A stretch of 38,500 nt of DNA from Cristatella mucedo (GCA_009760855.2 WPIO01000008.1:1009001-1047500); one strand, 5' to 3'; counted from the stretch's first letter, positions 26,330-35,471 are shown. Program-made: numbers and translations. The notes: generated by a model not told the origin, from the sequence alone.

Positions 26330-26540
26330 GCGAGGCTGCCGTCTGAGGCTGCTGGCTGGTTGGCGGATGGCTCAGAGACTGTGCACGGTCATGCCGCCCC
26401 CTGGCAGCTTCCACGGCCGAGGACTTTCCGGCCAGCGGAAAGGCAGTCGACGGGGGATTGTCATTGGCTCGCGTAGCCACCAACATCCGGGTCGGAGGGC
26501 AGCTGTGGCAGCGCCTGCGACTGACCCTCGCCGGCCTTCG

Positions 26541-26713
26541 CTACCTAGCGGGCTCGAGCTGCAGCAGCAGCGTCACCAGCAACGCTGCCGTGACGGACAC
26601 TACGAGGTATCTGGTCGCCGACGATGCAGGCCCTCGCGCTGCCGTCGACGTGTTGGGCGATTTCGATCCCTGGACAGATTGCGTCGAGCTCGAGCCTGCG
26701 GCAGTCCTCGATG
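26541..26713 (-). CDS. Ephrin exon e (C-terminal anchor signal and stop)
   Basis: The exon has 173 nt, with acceptor gtttctcgccttgcag|CA and stop codon TAG at 26543-26541. It encodes a Ser/Thr-rich start (SSSTQSVQGSKSPNTSTAAR), then GPASSAT, then YLVVSVTAALLVTLLLQL, then EPAR and stop. Small residues (G, A, S) just before an 18-residue hydrophobic segment near the C-terminus fit a GPI-attachment signal. The four polar residues after the segment are slightly unusual, so a membrane span with a minimal tail is the alternative. There is no ephrin-B cytoplasmic tail. Confidence 0.78.
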
Positions 26714-27741
26714 CTGCAAGGCGAGAAACGCCGCGCTTGAAGAAGCAGGTTGGAGCTGGGAGCTGGTCACGTGGTGCAGCTCGAGCTGGTCACGTGCTGC
26801 AACCGGGCCTCCCAATGGGAGGCTTCTCTTTGAGCACGCACGGCATCGTCAACGAGAGTGGGAGGTAAAAGTTGGGCAAGCACAGTCACACGTGACCGCC
26901 GGGAGCGCAGGATTCTCGCAGGAAATAGTGCGCAGGAATGGCAGACGTCGTAAGCTGCGCCTGCGGAGCGCTCGGCTGTTGCAGGCAGGCAGGGATGGCT
27001 TCGCACGCAAGCAGGCTCGGGCAGGCTGCAGGCGCTGCCTTCGCGTTCTCACCGGTGGCGCCACGCGAGGATGTCGGGGCGCCGCCAGTAGTTGCCACTG
27101 TCGGAAGCGGCGGCAGCGGCGCGATGGTGGTAGTGCTGCTGCTGCTGGCAGGAGCCGTTGGCGGGATGGAGCTGGGCGGCAGCACGCCTGGAACGAACAA
27201 TGGTGTGCTGTCAGGACGCGGCGTGCGGCGCGAGCAAAGACCCTGGCCCGCAGACAAGCGGCCCACTAGTCGCCCATCAGCAGATGGCTGGTGGAGAGCA
27301 TCGCCAGGCAGGCAAGGTCGGGCACCGGGAGAGAGCGGTGGAGAGGGGGGCTCGGTGGGCAGCGGGGAGGCGAGGCACGAGAGAGAGGGGCACACTGGCA
27401 GTAGAGCCTGGCGTAGCAGCTATGACATGGTAGCATGCAGCTGATTGCAGCAGTAGTTGTGGTTAAGCAGTGGGCAGGTGAGATAGGTAACTGGAAGTTA
27501 GCTCGAAGCATGCCAGACCAAGTGACTTGACCGGTTTCCCTTGCAGCTCACTATTTTATTTAACGGCATCATTTGTGTAGCAGCAGAAGAGCCTTAACGC
27601 CTACCGTGACGCCTTGGAAGTTGGCAATAAAGGATCGTCTACTGCAGGACTCGAATCCACGACCTCGGTCGTGAAGAGCAAGCACATTACCTCTTGAGCT
27701 AAGATCCAGGGGCTGCTGGACCCTAGTTACTAAAGAGTTCT

Positions 27742-27808
<67 letters not shown>

Positions 27809-29420
27809 GTGAGTGATCTCGAGCACCTAACCTCCTGGGCTGTCACGGCCTAGACAATGCAGTGGTCAGCGGGGTGTTCAGTTATGTGACCGAGTTGGAG
27901 GAGCTGTTATACCGGTCACGTGTAACACCGGTCGAAGGCCGAGCGTTGCCTCACTCTCCTCCCGAGCTCCTTATCTGACTAAAACATCCAGGCCTCTAGT
28001 GGGGGATGGGGCAAGGGTTCATTCTGGTTGCAGGTCATTTTATTTGGAAGTAGCAGTAAGCACACAACTGATGGAAGTCTTCATTGACGATGCAAAGACA
28101 CTCAACGAGAGCTACAAGCCATTAGCACCGATAGCATTTGTAGACTATATATTTATTTATTTATCCGTGTGTGTGTGTGTGTGTGTTTGTGCTATATGGG
28201 TACTTTTAATCAATTAGCATAAATAATATATTTTGTTTTCAAATATGGCCAGAAGCAATGAGGTGTCACAGGCAAAACATAAGAAGCTATCTGAGCAAGC
28301 TAATCGACCAAAAAAAGGTGAAGACTACGGGCACTCGAAGTGCCTACAGCAGCAGCAACGGCAGCAGCAACCACCGAAGCAGCAATTGCAGCAGCAGCAG
28401 CAACAGCAACCGTAGCAGCAGCAGCAGCAGACTTACTGGAGTTGACGACACGAATGATGAGTCGCATGTTGAACTGCTGGCAGGCGCTGGCCTGCGGCTG
28501 CAGGTTGCCCAGACCAGCATAATCTCCCGTGGAGGCAGCTGCAACCACAAGCAACAAAGGGCACATGACGACAGAAGTTGGGCTACCTCTGATGAGCTTG
28601 CTTGCTTGCGTGAAGTCAAGGCTAGGTCAAGGCTGTTAACCTATGCACGTGACCTCGGGCTTGCCGAGGAGTACCAGAGGGGCCTCTGGGCCATCAACCA
28701 GGAAGAGGTGCACGGTGTGTCCTTCCAGCCCTTGCACGGTCGTTAGCTAGCCTCGAGCAAGGTCAAGGTTTGACCCCATCATCGACTCGTAATTGATCGC
28801 TGGCAGCAGGAGCAGCAGTACTATTGTGGAGGAGATGGGGGGGGGGAGGTCACAGGAGAGAGGGACGAGAGGGGAAGAGGGGACACTCACTCATTAGATA
28901 GTACGTCTGCCCAGTGAGCCACGTCAGGCCGCCGTTGAGGGTGCCAGCGACCGGGTAGTCGGTGATGAGCAGTTGCGGCCGAACGGCAGCCCCGTAGAAC
29001 TTGGAGCAGTTGAACACTCGGGTGATGTTGACGTTCAGCAGCTGGTTTGTCGTCCCGTCGGGCAGCGAGCACGATTGGTAGTTACTCTCAGGCACCTGGC
29101 GGAGCGAGAGCGGAGGCGGAGGAGCTATGGCGGAGCTGAGCCACTGAGCCAGCGGCTTGCGCAGCGCCCGCCCAGTCGCAGCCACTCCCAGGCGCCGCCC
29201 GAGCCATTGAACCGGCAGCTTCCGGCCGGCTAGAGTCCCGCTAGAGGGCATAAGCAGCAGCGACAGCGACAGCGAGAGAACGAGCCATATACGAGATGGC
29301 CGTACCCGATAGATGACGTACACCTCGGGCTGGCTGTCGGCGGGCGTGGCATTCTGCGGACACCACAGGTTGATGGTGTCCTTCATCTGCACATCGATCG
29401 CTGCGTCGGGCGTCGTGAAC
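26541..29420 (-). CDS. Ephrin, GPI-anchored type (5' incomplete, five exons)
   Basis: Ephrins are cell-surface ligands of Eph receptor tyrosine kinases and act in contact-dependent axon and tissue guidance. Exons on the minus strand are 29420-29306, 29095-28891, 28538-28437, 27187-27053 and 26713-26541. The intron phases match at every join (0, 1, 1, 1), giving about 242 residues from the start of the receptor-binding domain to a TAG stop. The four ephrin cysteines occur in family context: NLWCPQ, YQSCSL, VFNCSK and ASACQQ. A Ser/Thr/Pro stalk follows, then a hydrophobic C-terminus with no cytoplasmic tail, so the protein is inferred to be GPI-anchored like ephrin-A. The exon with the start codon and signal peptide is missing: the first exon here opens after a phase-2 intron just before Phe, close to where I recall the exon 1/2 boundary in vertebrate ephrins. 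The G-H loop diverges from the usual FxPFxxGxEF pattern. Family assignment is strong; the subtype is inference. Confidence 0.88.
27053..27187 (-). CDS. Ephrin exon d (Ser/Thr/Pro stalk)
   Basis: The exon has 135 nt, with acceptor ttgttcgttccag|GC and donor GCCACCG|gtgaga. It encodes VLPPSSIPPTAPASSSSTTT followed by a Pro/Thr/Gly-rich run ending SSRGAT. This is a low-complexity stalk of the kind found between an ephrin domain and its membrane anchor, and probably O-glycosylated. Both ends are phase 1 and the length is 45 codons, so it could be skipped without changing frame. No domain homology supports it; the case rests on splice sites, phase and composition. Confidence 0.68.
27572..27718 (-). 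mobile_element. SINE-A copy in an ephrin intron
   Basis: This is the clearest head. The minus strand has A box TTAGCTCAAGAGG and B box GGATTCGAGTCC, then ACGATCCTTTATTGCCAAC, GTTAAGGCTCTTCTGCTGCT, ACACAAATGATGCCGTTAAAT. It lies in the ephrin c-d intron in the same orientation as the gene. Confidence 0.9.
27743..27805 (+). repeat. CT array in an ephrin intron
   Basis: About 62 bp of CT, next to the SINE-A head. Confidence 0.97.
28157..28186 (+). repeat. TTTA/GT microsatellite
   Basis: Short TTTA units followed by GT repeats, within the ephrin c-d intron. Confidence 0.85.
28437..28538 (-). CDS. Ephrin exon c (end of receptor-binding domain)
   Basis: The exon has 102 nt, with acceptor gcttgtggttgcag|CT and a perfect donor TCCA|gtaagt. 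The split codon A|CT follows ...YYLM. It encodes ASTGDYAGLGNLQ, then ASACQQFNMRLIIRVVNS. This matches the ephrin segment that runs from STxTGxxEGL through the fourth conserved cysteine to the last beta strand (C..n.Kl...V). With the next exon it makes an NSS sequon. The intron that follows starts with CTG repeats directly after the donor. Confidence 0.87.
28891..29095 (-). CDS. Ephrin exon b (core of receptor-binding domain)
   Basis: The exon has 205 nt. The acceptor cgctcgctccgccag|GTG is preceded by a pyrimidine tract, and the donor ATGA|gtgagt is close to consensus. It begins VPESNYQSCSLPDG, holds cysteines two and three (YQSCSL, VFNCSK) and sequons NIT and NCS, and ends GLTWLTGQTYYLM. That end aligns with the ephrin signature region, typically GxEFxxGxxYYYIS. 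The usual phenylalanine-rich G-H loop is replaced by ITDYPVAGTLNGG, so Eph specificity cannot be guessed. Confidence 0.88.
29306..29420 (-). CDS. Ephrin exon a (start of receptor-binding domain)
   Basis: The exon has 115 nt and 38 full codons. The acceptor is ctgccgctgccgcag|G and the donor is TATCGG|gtacgg. It encodes FTTPDAAIDVQMKDTINLWC, then PQNAT and EVYVIYR. This matches the first ephrin strands: F...Y.I.V...D.ldi.CP, then the Y.lY strand. It holds the first conserved cysteine (NLWCPQ) and an N-glycosylation sequon (NAT). Its first base completes an Arg or Lys codon from an upstream exon that I could not find. Confidence 0.86.
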
Positions 29421-29703
29421 CTGCGGCAGCGGCAGACAGGAAGGTCACTGCTCAGCCGGCGATAGACGCTGGAGCTATGGATGGCAAGCTCGCGGCGGCG
29501 GCGGCGGCTTCGGCAGAAGGCGACATCGAGCAGCGAGGCAGCCGAGCCAACTCGGCTTCCCTCTGCCCGCTGAGCCCGGACCAAATATGCTGGGAAGATT
29601 TGGCAAGGCAAGGCGTCGAGTGACCCCCGGGAGCAACCGGGTTCAGAACTGACAGTGCTGAACGTCTTGGCACTCGGCAGCCGAGCTCGATAAACATATT
29701 AAG
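29421..29703. other. Ephrin upstream intron (inferred)
   Basis: A pyrimidine-rich stretch and AG directly precede exon a on the minus strand, so this is intron. No upstream coding exon recognised. Confidence 0.45.
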
Positions 29704-29930
29704 AAATGCAGTTCATTTGCATAGTGCCCTAAGAGAACTTGATCTCTATCCAGTACATGCCGCAGGGCTCGAGAAAATCTCTATCCAGTACATGCCTCAA
29801 GGCTCGAGCCCACGACCTTAATCTTAATAAGCATTCACCTTGACGGCAAGCTACTTTTAACCTCTGGGACAAACCTAACCGTTGTAACCTCTGGGACAAA
29901 CCTAACCGTCGTAACCTCTGGGACGAACCA
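29704..29930 (-). mobile_element. SINE-B copy with internal tandem duplications
   Basis: The minus strand shows the head GTCCCAGAGGTTAA, GGTCGTGGGCTCGAGCC, and a LINE-like tail to GCAAATGAACTGCATTT. A 36-bp segment of the tail junction (ATCTCTATCCAGTACATGCC on plus) is duplicated at 29742 and 29778. A 27-bp segment of the head (TAACCTCTGGGACAAACCTA on plus) is present about 2.8 times at 29858-29930. Confidence 0.78.
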
Positions 29931-31894
29931 GGGCTGCAATGCCCTATGCCTGTCCGACGAGCAGAGCTTGCCGAGGGAGTGTGCCGATGGGGCAGCTCAC
30001 AGGCTGCACAGGTCACCCAGTGAGGTCAGAATGAGTGGCAGACAGCGAATGCTGGCACGTCATGCACCTAAACAACACGTACACACAAGAACACTCGTGC
30101 TCTGATGCTTCGCACACGTGCGGCAGCTGTGCATCCGGGCGATCGCTTTGGTCGCCAGCGTCTTCGGCGCGACAGTCGTGCGTGCGACAGTCGTGCGTGA
30201 TGCAGCCACTTGAAGCAGCCACTCGGCGGCTTTTTGAAGCAGCCACTCGGCGGCTTCCGGTCTACGGCTAGAGCAGAGTCGAGCAGATAGTGTAGGCAGT
30301 AGGCAGAGGGCACTTGACGTCTCCTTAACGTCTGGGCGCCACTAGAGGAGAGAGGCAGGAACAATGGGACGATGGGAGCGACCCCTGGAGAGCTAGATAA
30401 AAACAGCTACACCTGCACTCCTTCAGATAAACCACCAAAGGACGATTGCAGAACGACTCCTTTCCATTTGGGACAGCTTTAGATAGGACGTCTGAGGACT
30501 CCGATCTCAGACGTCCATCTGCTTCCGGCTCCCGATAATAATTGAGAGCCAGGACAGCTAGAGTGACAGCTCGACAGCGACTTCGAGGGGCTCGCTCGGC
30601 TCAGCTCGGCTCATTAGCTCGGGCGCTTGCGTGCCAGCAGCAGCAGTGGGGCTCGAAATTCGGAGAGCACGAACGAGGAAGCCAGATTAAATGACTGAGG
30701 TCGCTGCAACTCGGCGCCAGGATTAATTGGCGTAGGTGACACGTCACGACTACTGCGGCTGCTGGATTAATACAGAGCAGCAGGTGGCCATGGCCGAGGA
30801 AGCTGCAATCGGTTGCATTGCATACATAACAGGCCCAGCCCCCTTAAAAGCCATTCGGGCTGCATAGCAGCTTGGCCGGCGGGCCGGCAGGCCGGCAGGC
30901 CGGCAGGGGTGGGGGGCCGGCAGGGCCGGGGGGGGGGGGGGGGGGGTGGGGTAACTGCTGCTTTTGTTTATCGTCAGAAATGTAGCCAGCAGCTGAAGGC
31001 TCGCACACAATGCCTCGAAAAAAGGTGCCATTAAGGCATTCATTGCCGATTCACTGCGCACCGCTTAATCCAGCTCAATGGCCGACGCATTCCGGCGCTT
31101 GCAGGGGGGGTAACTGCTCGGGGCTGCTGGGCTTTGATGTGCACCCCCCCCAGCCGATGGTGGCCCCCATTCCCTCGCCAGGTCGCGATGACACACGACT
31201 CAACTTCGGCAGGCAGCACGAGGGCCAAGAGCTGCAGCACGGCTGTTCGGCCAGCTCCGAGCTGCAGCTCGCGGCCGGACGTCGCCCCCGCGTCGGTCGG
31301 CTGTGGATGGAAACTTGTGCCGGCCGGAGGTAGCAGCAGCAGCAGCCAGTTGTCTAACACCCATCTGGCAGGCAACAGCGGCTGCCTCAGAGGCCTCAAC
31401 AGAAGACTCGGTAACCAACGAAGGTTCTGATCACGTGGCTTCCGGATCACCTGCCGTGTGCCAATCTCCATCCGTCCGAGGCCTCACCAGCTGCCCACCT
31501 CAAAGTGGAAGAACTGCCGAAGCTGTAACCATAGCCGGCGGCCCTAGATGACCGCAAATTATCTAGACGGCCAGCCGATTGCTTTGCGATTTGGCAGACG
31601 ACTATTGCTTCCCACTGTGGCCACCGTGCTTTTAAAGCCGGTGACTCGCAGGCACATCCACTGCCCACCCAGCTGGTTCGTGTCCCGTGGCTGTGGGCGT
31701 GGCACGGCGAGCCATCGAGTTGCCGTCGTTGACCAAACCGAGAGCGGCCGCCCGAGGAGTTTTGGAAGACAGAGTGGGCGGGGTCGTCAAGCAGATGATA
31801 AGACAGCAGACGGGAACCAAGTGTAACTGAGAACTAGCTAGATTTAGGCCGAGCGAGCGGTTAAAAAGAGATCAGATATAGACGAAGAGCATTT
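29931..31894. other. Unassigned interval
   Basis: No exon supported. It contains a 15-bp and a 25-bp tandem duplication at 30169-30258, GGCCGGCA repeats at 30880-30906, and a 19-base G run at 30928-30946. The ephrin first exon could lie here, but I could not identify it. Confidence 0.4.
30169..30258 (+). repeat. Two adjacent tandem duplications
   Basis: GCGACAGTCGTGCGT occurs twice at 30169-30198, then TTGAAGCAGCCACTCGGCGG twice with a 25-bp period at 30210-30258. Confidence 0.92.
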
Positions 31895-32058
31895 CGGCAC
31901 ACTTGGTAAGGTGGTTGCTTTTGACGACCTCGGACCCGAGGTCGTTGGTTCGAATCCTGTGGTGGGCGATCCTTTATTGGCACCGCAAGCAGTGGTGAAA
32001 GCCGTAAAGGCTCTTTTGCTGCTATACAAAAGAGGCTGTTAAATCAGCTAGTATTTTT
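31895..32058 (+). mobile_element. SINE-A copy
   Basis: Head TAAGGTGGTTGCTTTTGACG and B box GGTTCGAATCC. The body TTTATTGGCACCGCAAGC, GCCGTAAAGGCTCTTTTGCT, AGAGGCTGTTAAATCAGCTA ends in TATTTTT. It is highly similar to the copy at 7118. Confidence 0.9.
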
Positions 32059-32448
32059 CTCCTTTTTTCAAAATGGGGCAAACGAAAGCGATGTTTAGAA
32101 AAAGAGAGAGAGAGAGAGAGGTAGGGAGGGAGCGAATTATGGTGACAAATTTCTGGTGAAAAATGCTGGTGATAAATTCTGGCAACGACTTCTAGCGAAA
32201 AATTCTGGTGAACCGACTGTTTTATATGAATGCTACGTGAACCGTCTGTTCACTAGCTTCGCAAGAAAAACGAAGCGCTCGATGACGCGATGAAAGAAAG
32301 CGGAAAGGATGCGCGAGAGACACTTTCAAACTCGACATCTGCAGATGGGGGGATCACGTCTTCGCGGACAGAGAGCAAATTCCTGCACCAAGAGATTTCG
32401 TAATGGGACGCCACTGTGCAGAGCTAAAACGAAAAGCTGCGTTGCTGG

Positions 32449-32512
32449 CTGGCTCAGTCGATCGAGCCATGTAACCTCGGTAACCTAGAGGTTGCCGGAT
32501 CGCTCTCCTGTC
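32449..32512 (+). mobile_element. Possible tRNA-like element of another family
   Basis: TGGCTCAGTCGATCGAGCC resembles an A box and D arm, and about 30 bp later GAGGTTGCCGGATCGCTCTCC resembles a T arm and B box. It matches neither SINE-A nor SINE-B beyond these boxes. It could be a tRNA pseudogene or a third SINE. Confidence 0.35.
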
Positions 32513-34137
32513 GAGCCGAATTTCTTTACAAGCGTTCAGTCAGTCCTACGGTCAGACAGACGGTCGCTCTGCACTTCGCAATTGCTCGTGTGGTCTCTGA
32601 CGGCACGCGCCTGCCTTGATTTCAGTGCTGGACCTCCTCATCTGTACACTCCTCTGCCCTCTGCCAGGTCGGTCGGTGCTCCGCTGTCCCCGGCATCTCC
32701 AGCAGTTAGTACGACCGCCACGTACGTAGCTGCCGGGATAGTGCGAGTGAGCCGCCTCCTGCTGCTCCTCCTTACTCTGCACCCTAGCTGGGCACCATTG
32801 ACGATAGCGACGACAGCTGCTGCCTGTTAGGTCGCATTGAGGACACGCCGGAAACGAGGCTCTGCACAGGCTCTGCGAGTCTCGCCCGTCTGCTCCAGCA
32901 ACGAGACTCCCCCAGCGAACCAGCGACAACGAGAGCGTCCTTTCTCGAACCGATCAAGAGAGCATTGCGGCGTGCCAGCGAATCAGTGGAGGCAGCTAGC
33001 CGGCCGGCCGGGTGGGTGGGGGAGGGCGGGAGGAATCGAGCTTTTGCTGCATGCCGAGGCAATGGGGAATGCAGCAGCAGAACGAGGCTGCTCTCTCCCC
33101 CCCCCCCACTTCGAGAAGTTCGGTGCGCGGCCTTCGTCCGGCGTCACTTGCAGCAGCGTCGGCCAGCTACTGACAGCGTGCGAAATCGTCAAAGATCAAC
33201 ACAAAGTGAAGCGCCGTGCCGAATGCCTGGCCGCGATGCGTGCCTGGGCTCACTAACGAAAACACGGTGGCCTAAGCTGATCGCTGGTGGCCTCGTGAGA
33301 CCTCGAGCTGGCGACTGCTTTTTTCGTCAACAAGAAGCGGTAAATAATAATCATTACATGTTTCGGCAGCGACGGGAGGAATTAATTCGCGACAATTTGG
33401 CTGCTCGCTGATTATTGTCTTTCCCGGCAGTTGTTATTGTGTCTGGACCCCCGGTGACGGCAGTTACAATTGCGAATTAAATATACACGTCGGAGACAAT
33501 TGCGCAGGCCCGCTCGGTGGGCTCCATTGTTGCATCCGATACGATCGACAATGGCAGCCATTCATCCGGCTCTCACCGGCAGTAGCTTTGATATGCGGCC
33601 GGAGCCTCTGGGCGTAGCAGGCCAGGTCCGCGCCGCCGCCGTGTTTGTCTTGGCCTTCGGCGAGTGGGAAAAAAAAGCCTGCCGAGAGGCAGATCCGATG
33701 ACGTGGCAACAGTCCACCGACGCTAGAGCCCAAGGGGGCATGCACTCCCCTTCCTGCTCCGGACCTTAGAGGGAGGTGCACTGAAGGCTGCAGCGCGTAC
33801 GGCTATCGCTGCTGCTGCTGCTGCTGCTGCTGCCGATCACTGCTGCTGCTGCTGCAATACTGTGCACGACAGCCAATAGCGTAGCAGCCGCTTGTACTGC
33901 AGCCGACAATGAAGGGTGGTGGCAGGGTGCACCAAGGACATCATCCGTGCATTATCGCCTGCCACCAGTTGTTGCTTGTCACCAGTCGGCTTTAGCCAGA
34001 ACTTCCGGTTTTGAGCTCGGCATGAGTGCAAGCCTCGAGGCCTGATTTATGTAGTGTGGACAACAAGGAGCTCGCTAGAGGAATGTGGCCAAGTCAAGAA
34101 ATCCGGGTGACTGCCAAGGTCGCACAAGCCAGTGCCT

Positions 34138-34172
34138 CTCTATGCCATCGACGAGGTGTCGATGGCATAGAG
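34138..34172. repeat. 15-bp perfect hairpin
   Basis: Arms CTCTATGCCATCGAC and GTCGATGGCATAGAG flank the loop GAGGT. Confidence 0.96.
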
Positions 34173-34388
34173 CAAGCTAGATCTCCCCCGGCAAGGTCAG
34201 CCCCAGATCGACACACTACAGCCACAGGGTTCTGCTGGCTATTTAATAAATGACCGGAGTTGCCTTGATCGAGCGAGTAAAGGAACCCACACCCAATTCA
34301 AAAACTGATCTCTCTAGCGGCCGCGATGCCTCCTTGACTGGGAAAGAAACAGGATACCGGAAGAGCTCCTGAGCAGAAGGCTCGCGCA

Positions 34389-34649
34389 TTTTAGGACAGC
34401 ATTTAGTGGGTCCCTGTGATTCGTCCTTCGTGTGCTTATGCGTGCTGACACTGTGCATGCTGCCACTAACCACATTTGCATGCTGACCCTGTGCACGTCA
34501 GCCCTAACCATGTTATTCATGTTGTTTATCAAGCATGATATTACTCACCATTCAATTGCATTTCCCTTTGCAGCAAATGTAAAGCGCCTAGAGATAGATT
34601 GAGTTCTCTGAGGGCGCTTTATCAAGTGCATTTTTATTATTATTATAAT
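34389..34649 (+). mobile_element. LINE 3' end (CR1/L2-like), plus orientation
   Basis: It begins in the last codons of ORF2 (TAFSGSL and stop at about 34397-34420). It carries the full shared 3' UTR, then GTAAAGCGCCTAGAGATAGA, GGGCGCTTTATCAAGTGC and TTTTTATTATTATTATAAT. With 15306 it is one of two copies in this orientation. Confidence 0.92.
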
Positions 34650-34984
34650 CGCATCGAGAAGCTAGCTATCGCAGCACCCCCTAGCGGCAAAGCCGTCCAG
34701 CTTCGGCCAACGAGAGATTGGGGGTCGGATAAAATGCAACGACGGAAGTGAGTAGGCCTTACCCTTGTCTACCCTTGTCTATAGTGCCCACGAGGTTCCC
34801 GTCCGATACGACCACAGCTTCACATCCCGAGGGGGCCGAAAGTCGTTTGGCAAGTGCCTACACCCGGGTATCTATTGTGTAATATGGTCAGTACATACCC
34901 AGAAGCCAGTGATGCTTAGCGCTGTATGCATATGCGTGAGAATATATATATAAATATAACTTTCTCGATTTAATTAATAAAATA
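34650..34984. other. Unassigned interval
   Basis: No gene recognised. gcaccccctagcgg at 34673-34687 is similar in core to the CCCCCT motifs at 10402. Confidence 0.4.
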
Positions 34985-35128
34985 TATATAATTCATTTGT
35001 ATAGCACCCCAAGAGAAATTAATCTCTATTCAGGCGCTTCAAACATGCCTCGGGGCACGAGCCCACGACCTCAGCCAGACCTTGGCCGGGGCGAGCACCT
35101 TAACCGCTGGAACAAACCAGCTCGGGAT
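34985..35128 (-). mobile_element. SINE-B copy, full length
   Basis: The minus strand reads head GAGCTGGTTTGTTCCAGCGG, B-box region GTCGTGGGCTCGTGCCCC, then a LINE-like tail, AAGCGCCTGAATAGAGATTA, ATTTCTCTTGGGGTGCTATA, CAAATGAATTATATAT. It is about 140 bp and the best model for the family. Confidence 0.9.
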
Positions 35129-35133
35129 AAGCG

Positions 35134-35136
<3 letters not shown>

Positions 35137-35176
<40 letters not shown>
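35137..35176. repeat. TA microsatellite
   Basis: About 20 TA units beside the SINE-B head. Confidence 0.97.
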
Positions 35177-35178
<2 letters not shown>

Positions 35179-35471
35179 ATTATACGTATTCACGCATATC
35201 CCTATTAATTAAAGCGAGAAAGTCTCACGCATATCCTTATTAATTAAAGCAAGAAAGTCCGTCCGTCACGAGGCAAAATGGCGACCAATACTTCCGGGAG
35301 TGACTTGTATAATAGATGCGAAAATTTACGTACAGTATTGAAGCGAGTCCACAGGCAGTGGCTCTAGTGCATACAGGTACATACACCTGTGTGTAACATG
35401 AAGATCGCTTACATACATGCAAGCACGTGTATTTGTATGGTTTTATACAATAATTTAAAAAAGAAAACCGG
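35177..35471. other. Unassigned AT-rich interval
   Basis: A direct repeat of about 45 bp (CACGCATATCC...TTAATTAAAGC, from about 35191 and 35227) is visible; no gene recognised. Confidence 0.45.

Larger units (their letters stand above)
32059..34388. other. Unassigned interval
   Basis: No exon supported. It contains GA repeats at 32103-32121, degenerate direct repeats of TTCTGGTGAAAAAT type (32141-32205), CTG runs at 33809-33833 and 33841-33855, a C run at 33098-33108, and a hairpin at 34138-34172. A plus-strand frame at 32492-32830 has a hydrophobic stretch but no other support. Confidence 0.4.

Noticed and set aside
26458-26868. 136-codon plus-strand frame
   Set aside because: It lies antisense to ephrin exon e. 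The minus-strand reading has the splice site, phase match and anchor signal.
26938-27444. Plus-strand frame with a hydrophobic run (AMVVVLLLLAGAVGG)
   Set aside because: It is the complement of the Pro/Ser/Thr stalk of ephrin exon d, so the hydrophobicity is a by-product of the antisense codons.
28258-28746. 162-codon plus-strand frame
   Set aside because: It is antisense to ephrin exon c and to the CTG-rich start of the next intron.
28850-29611. A single uninterrupted 253-codon ephrin exon
   Set aside because: The middle (29096-29305) lacks ephrin similarity and is bounded by matching splice sites, and both ends of the frame run past splice sites. Retention is kept only as a finding.
31040-31471. 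Signal-peptide-like minus-strand stretch (AVLQLLALVLPAEVES) as ephrin exon 1
   Set aside because: There is no nearby start codon, no Trp-Asn...Asn-Pro motif typical of ephrin N-termini, and no usable phase-2 donor.
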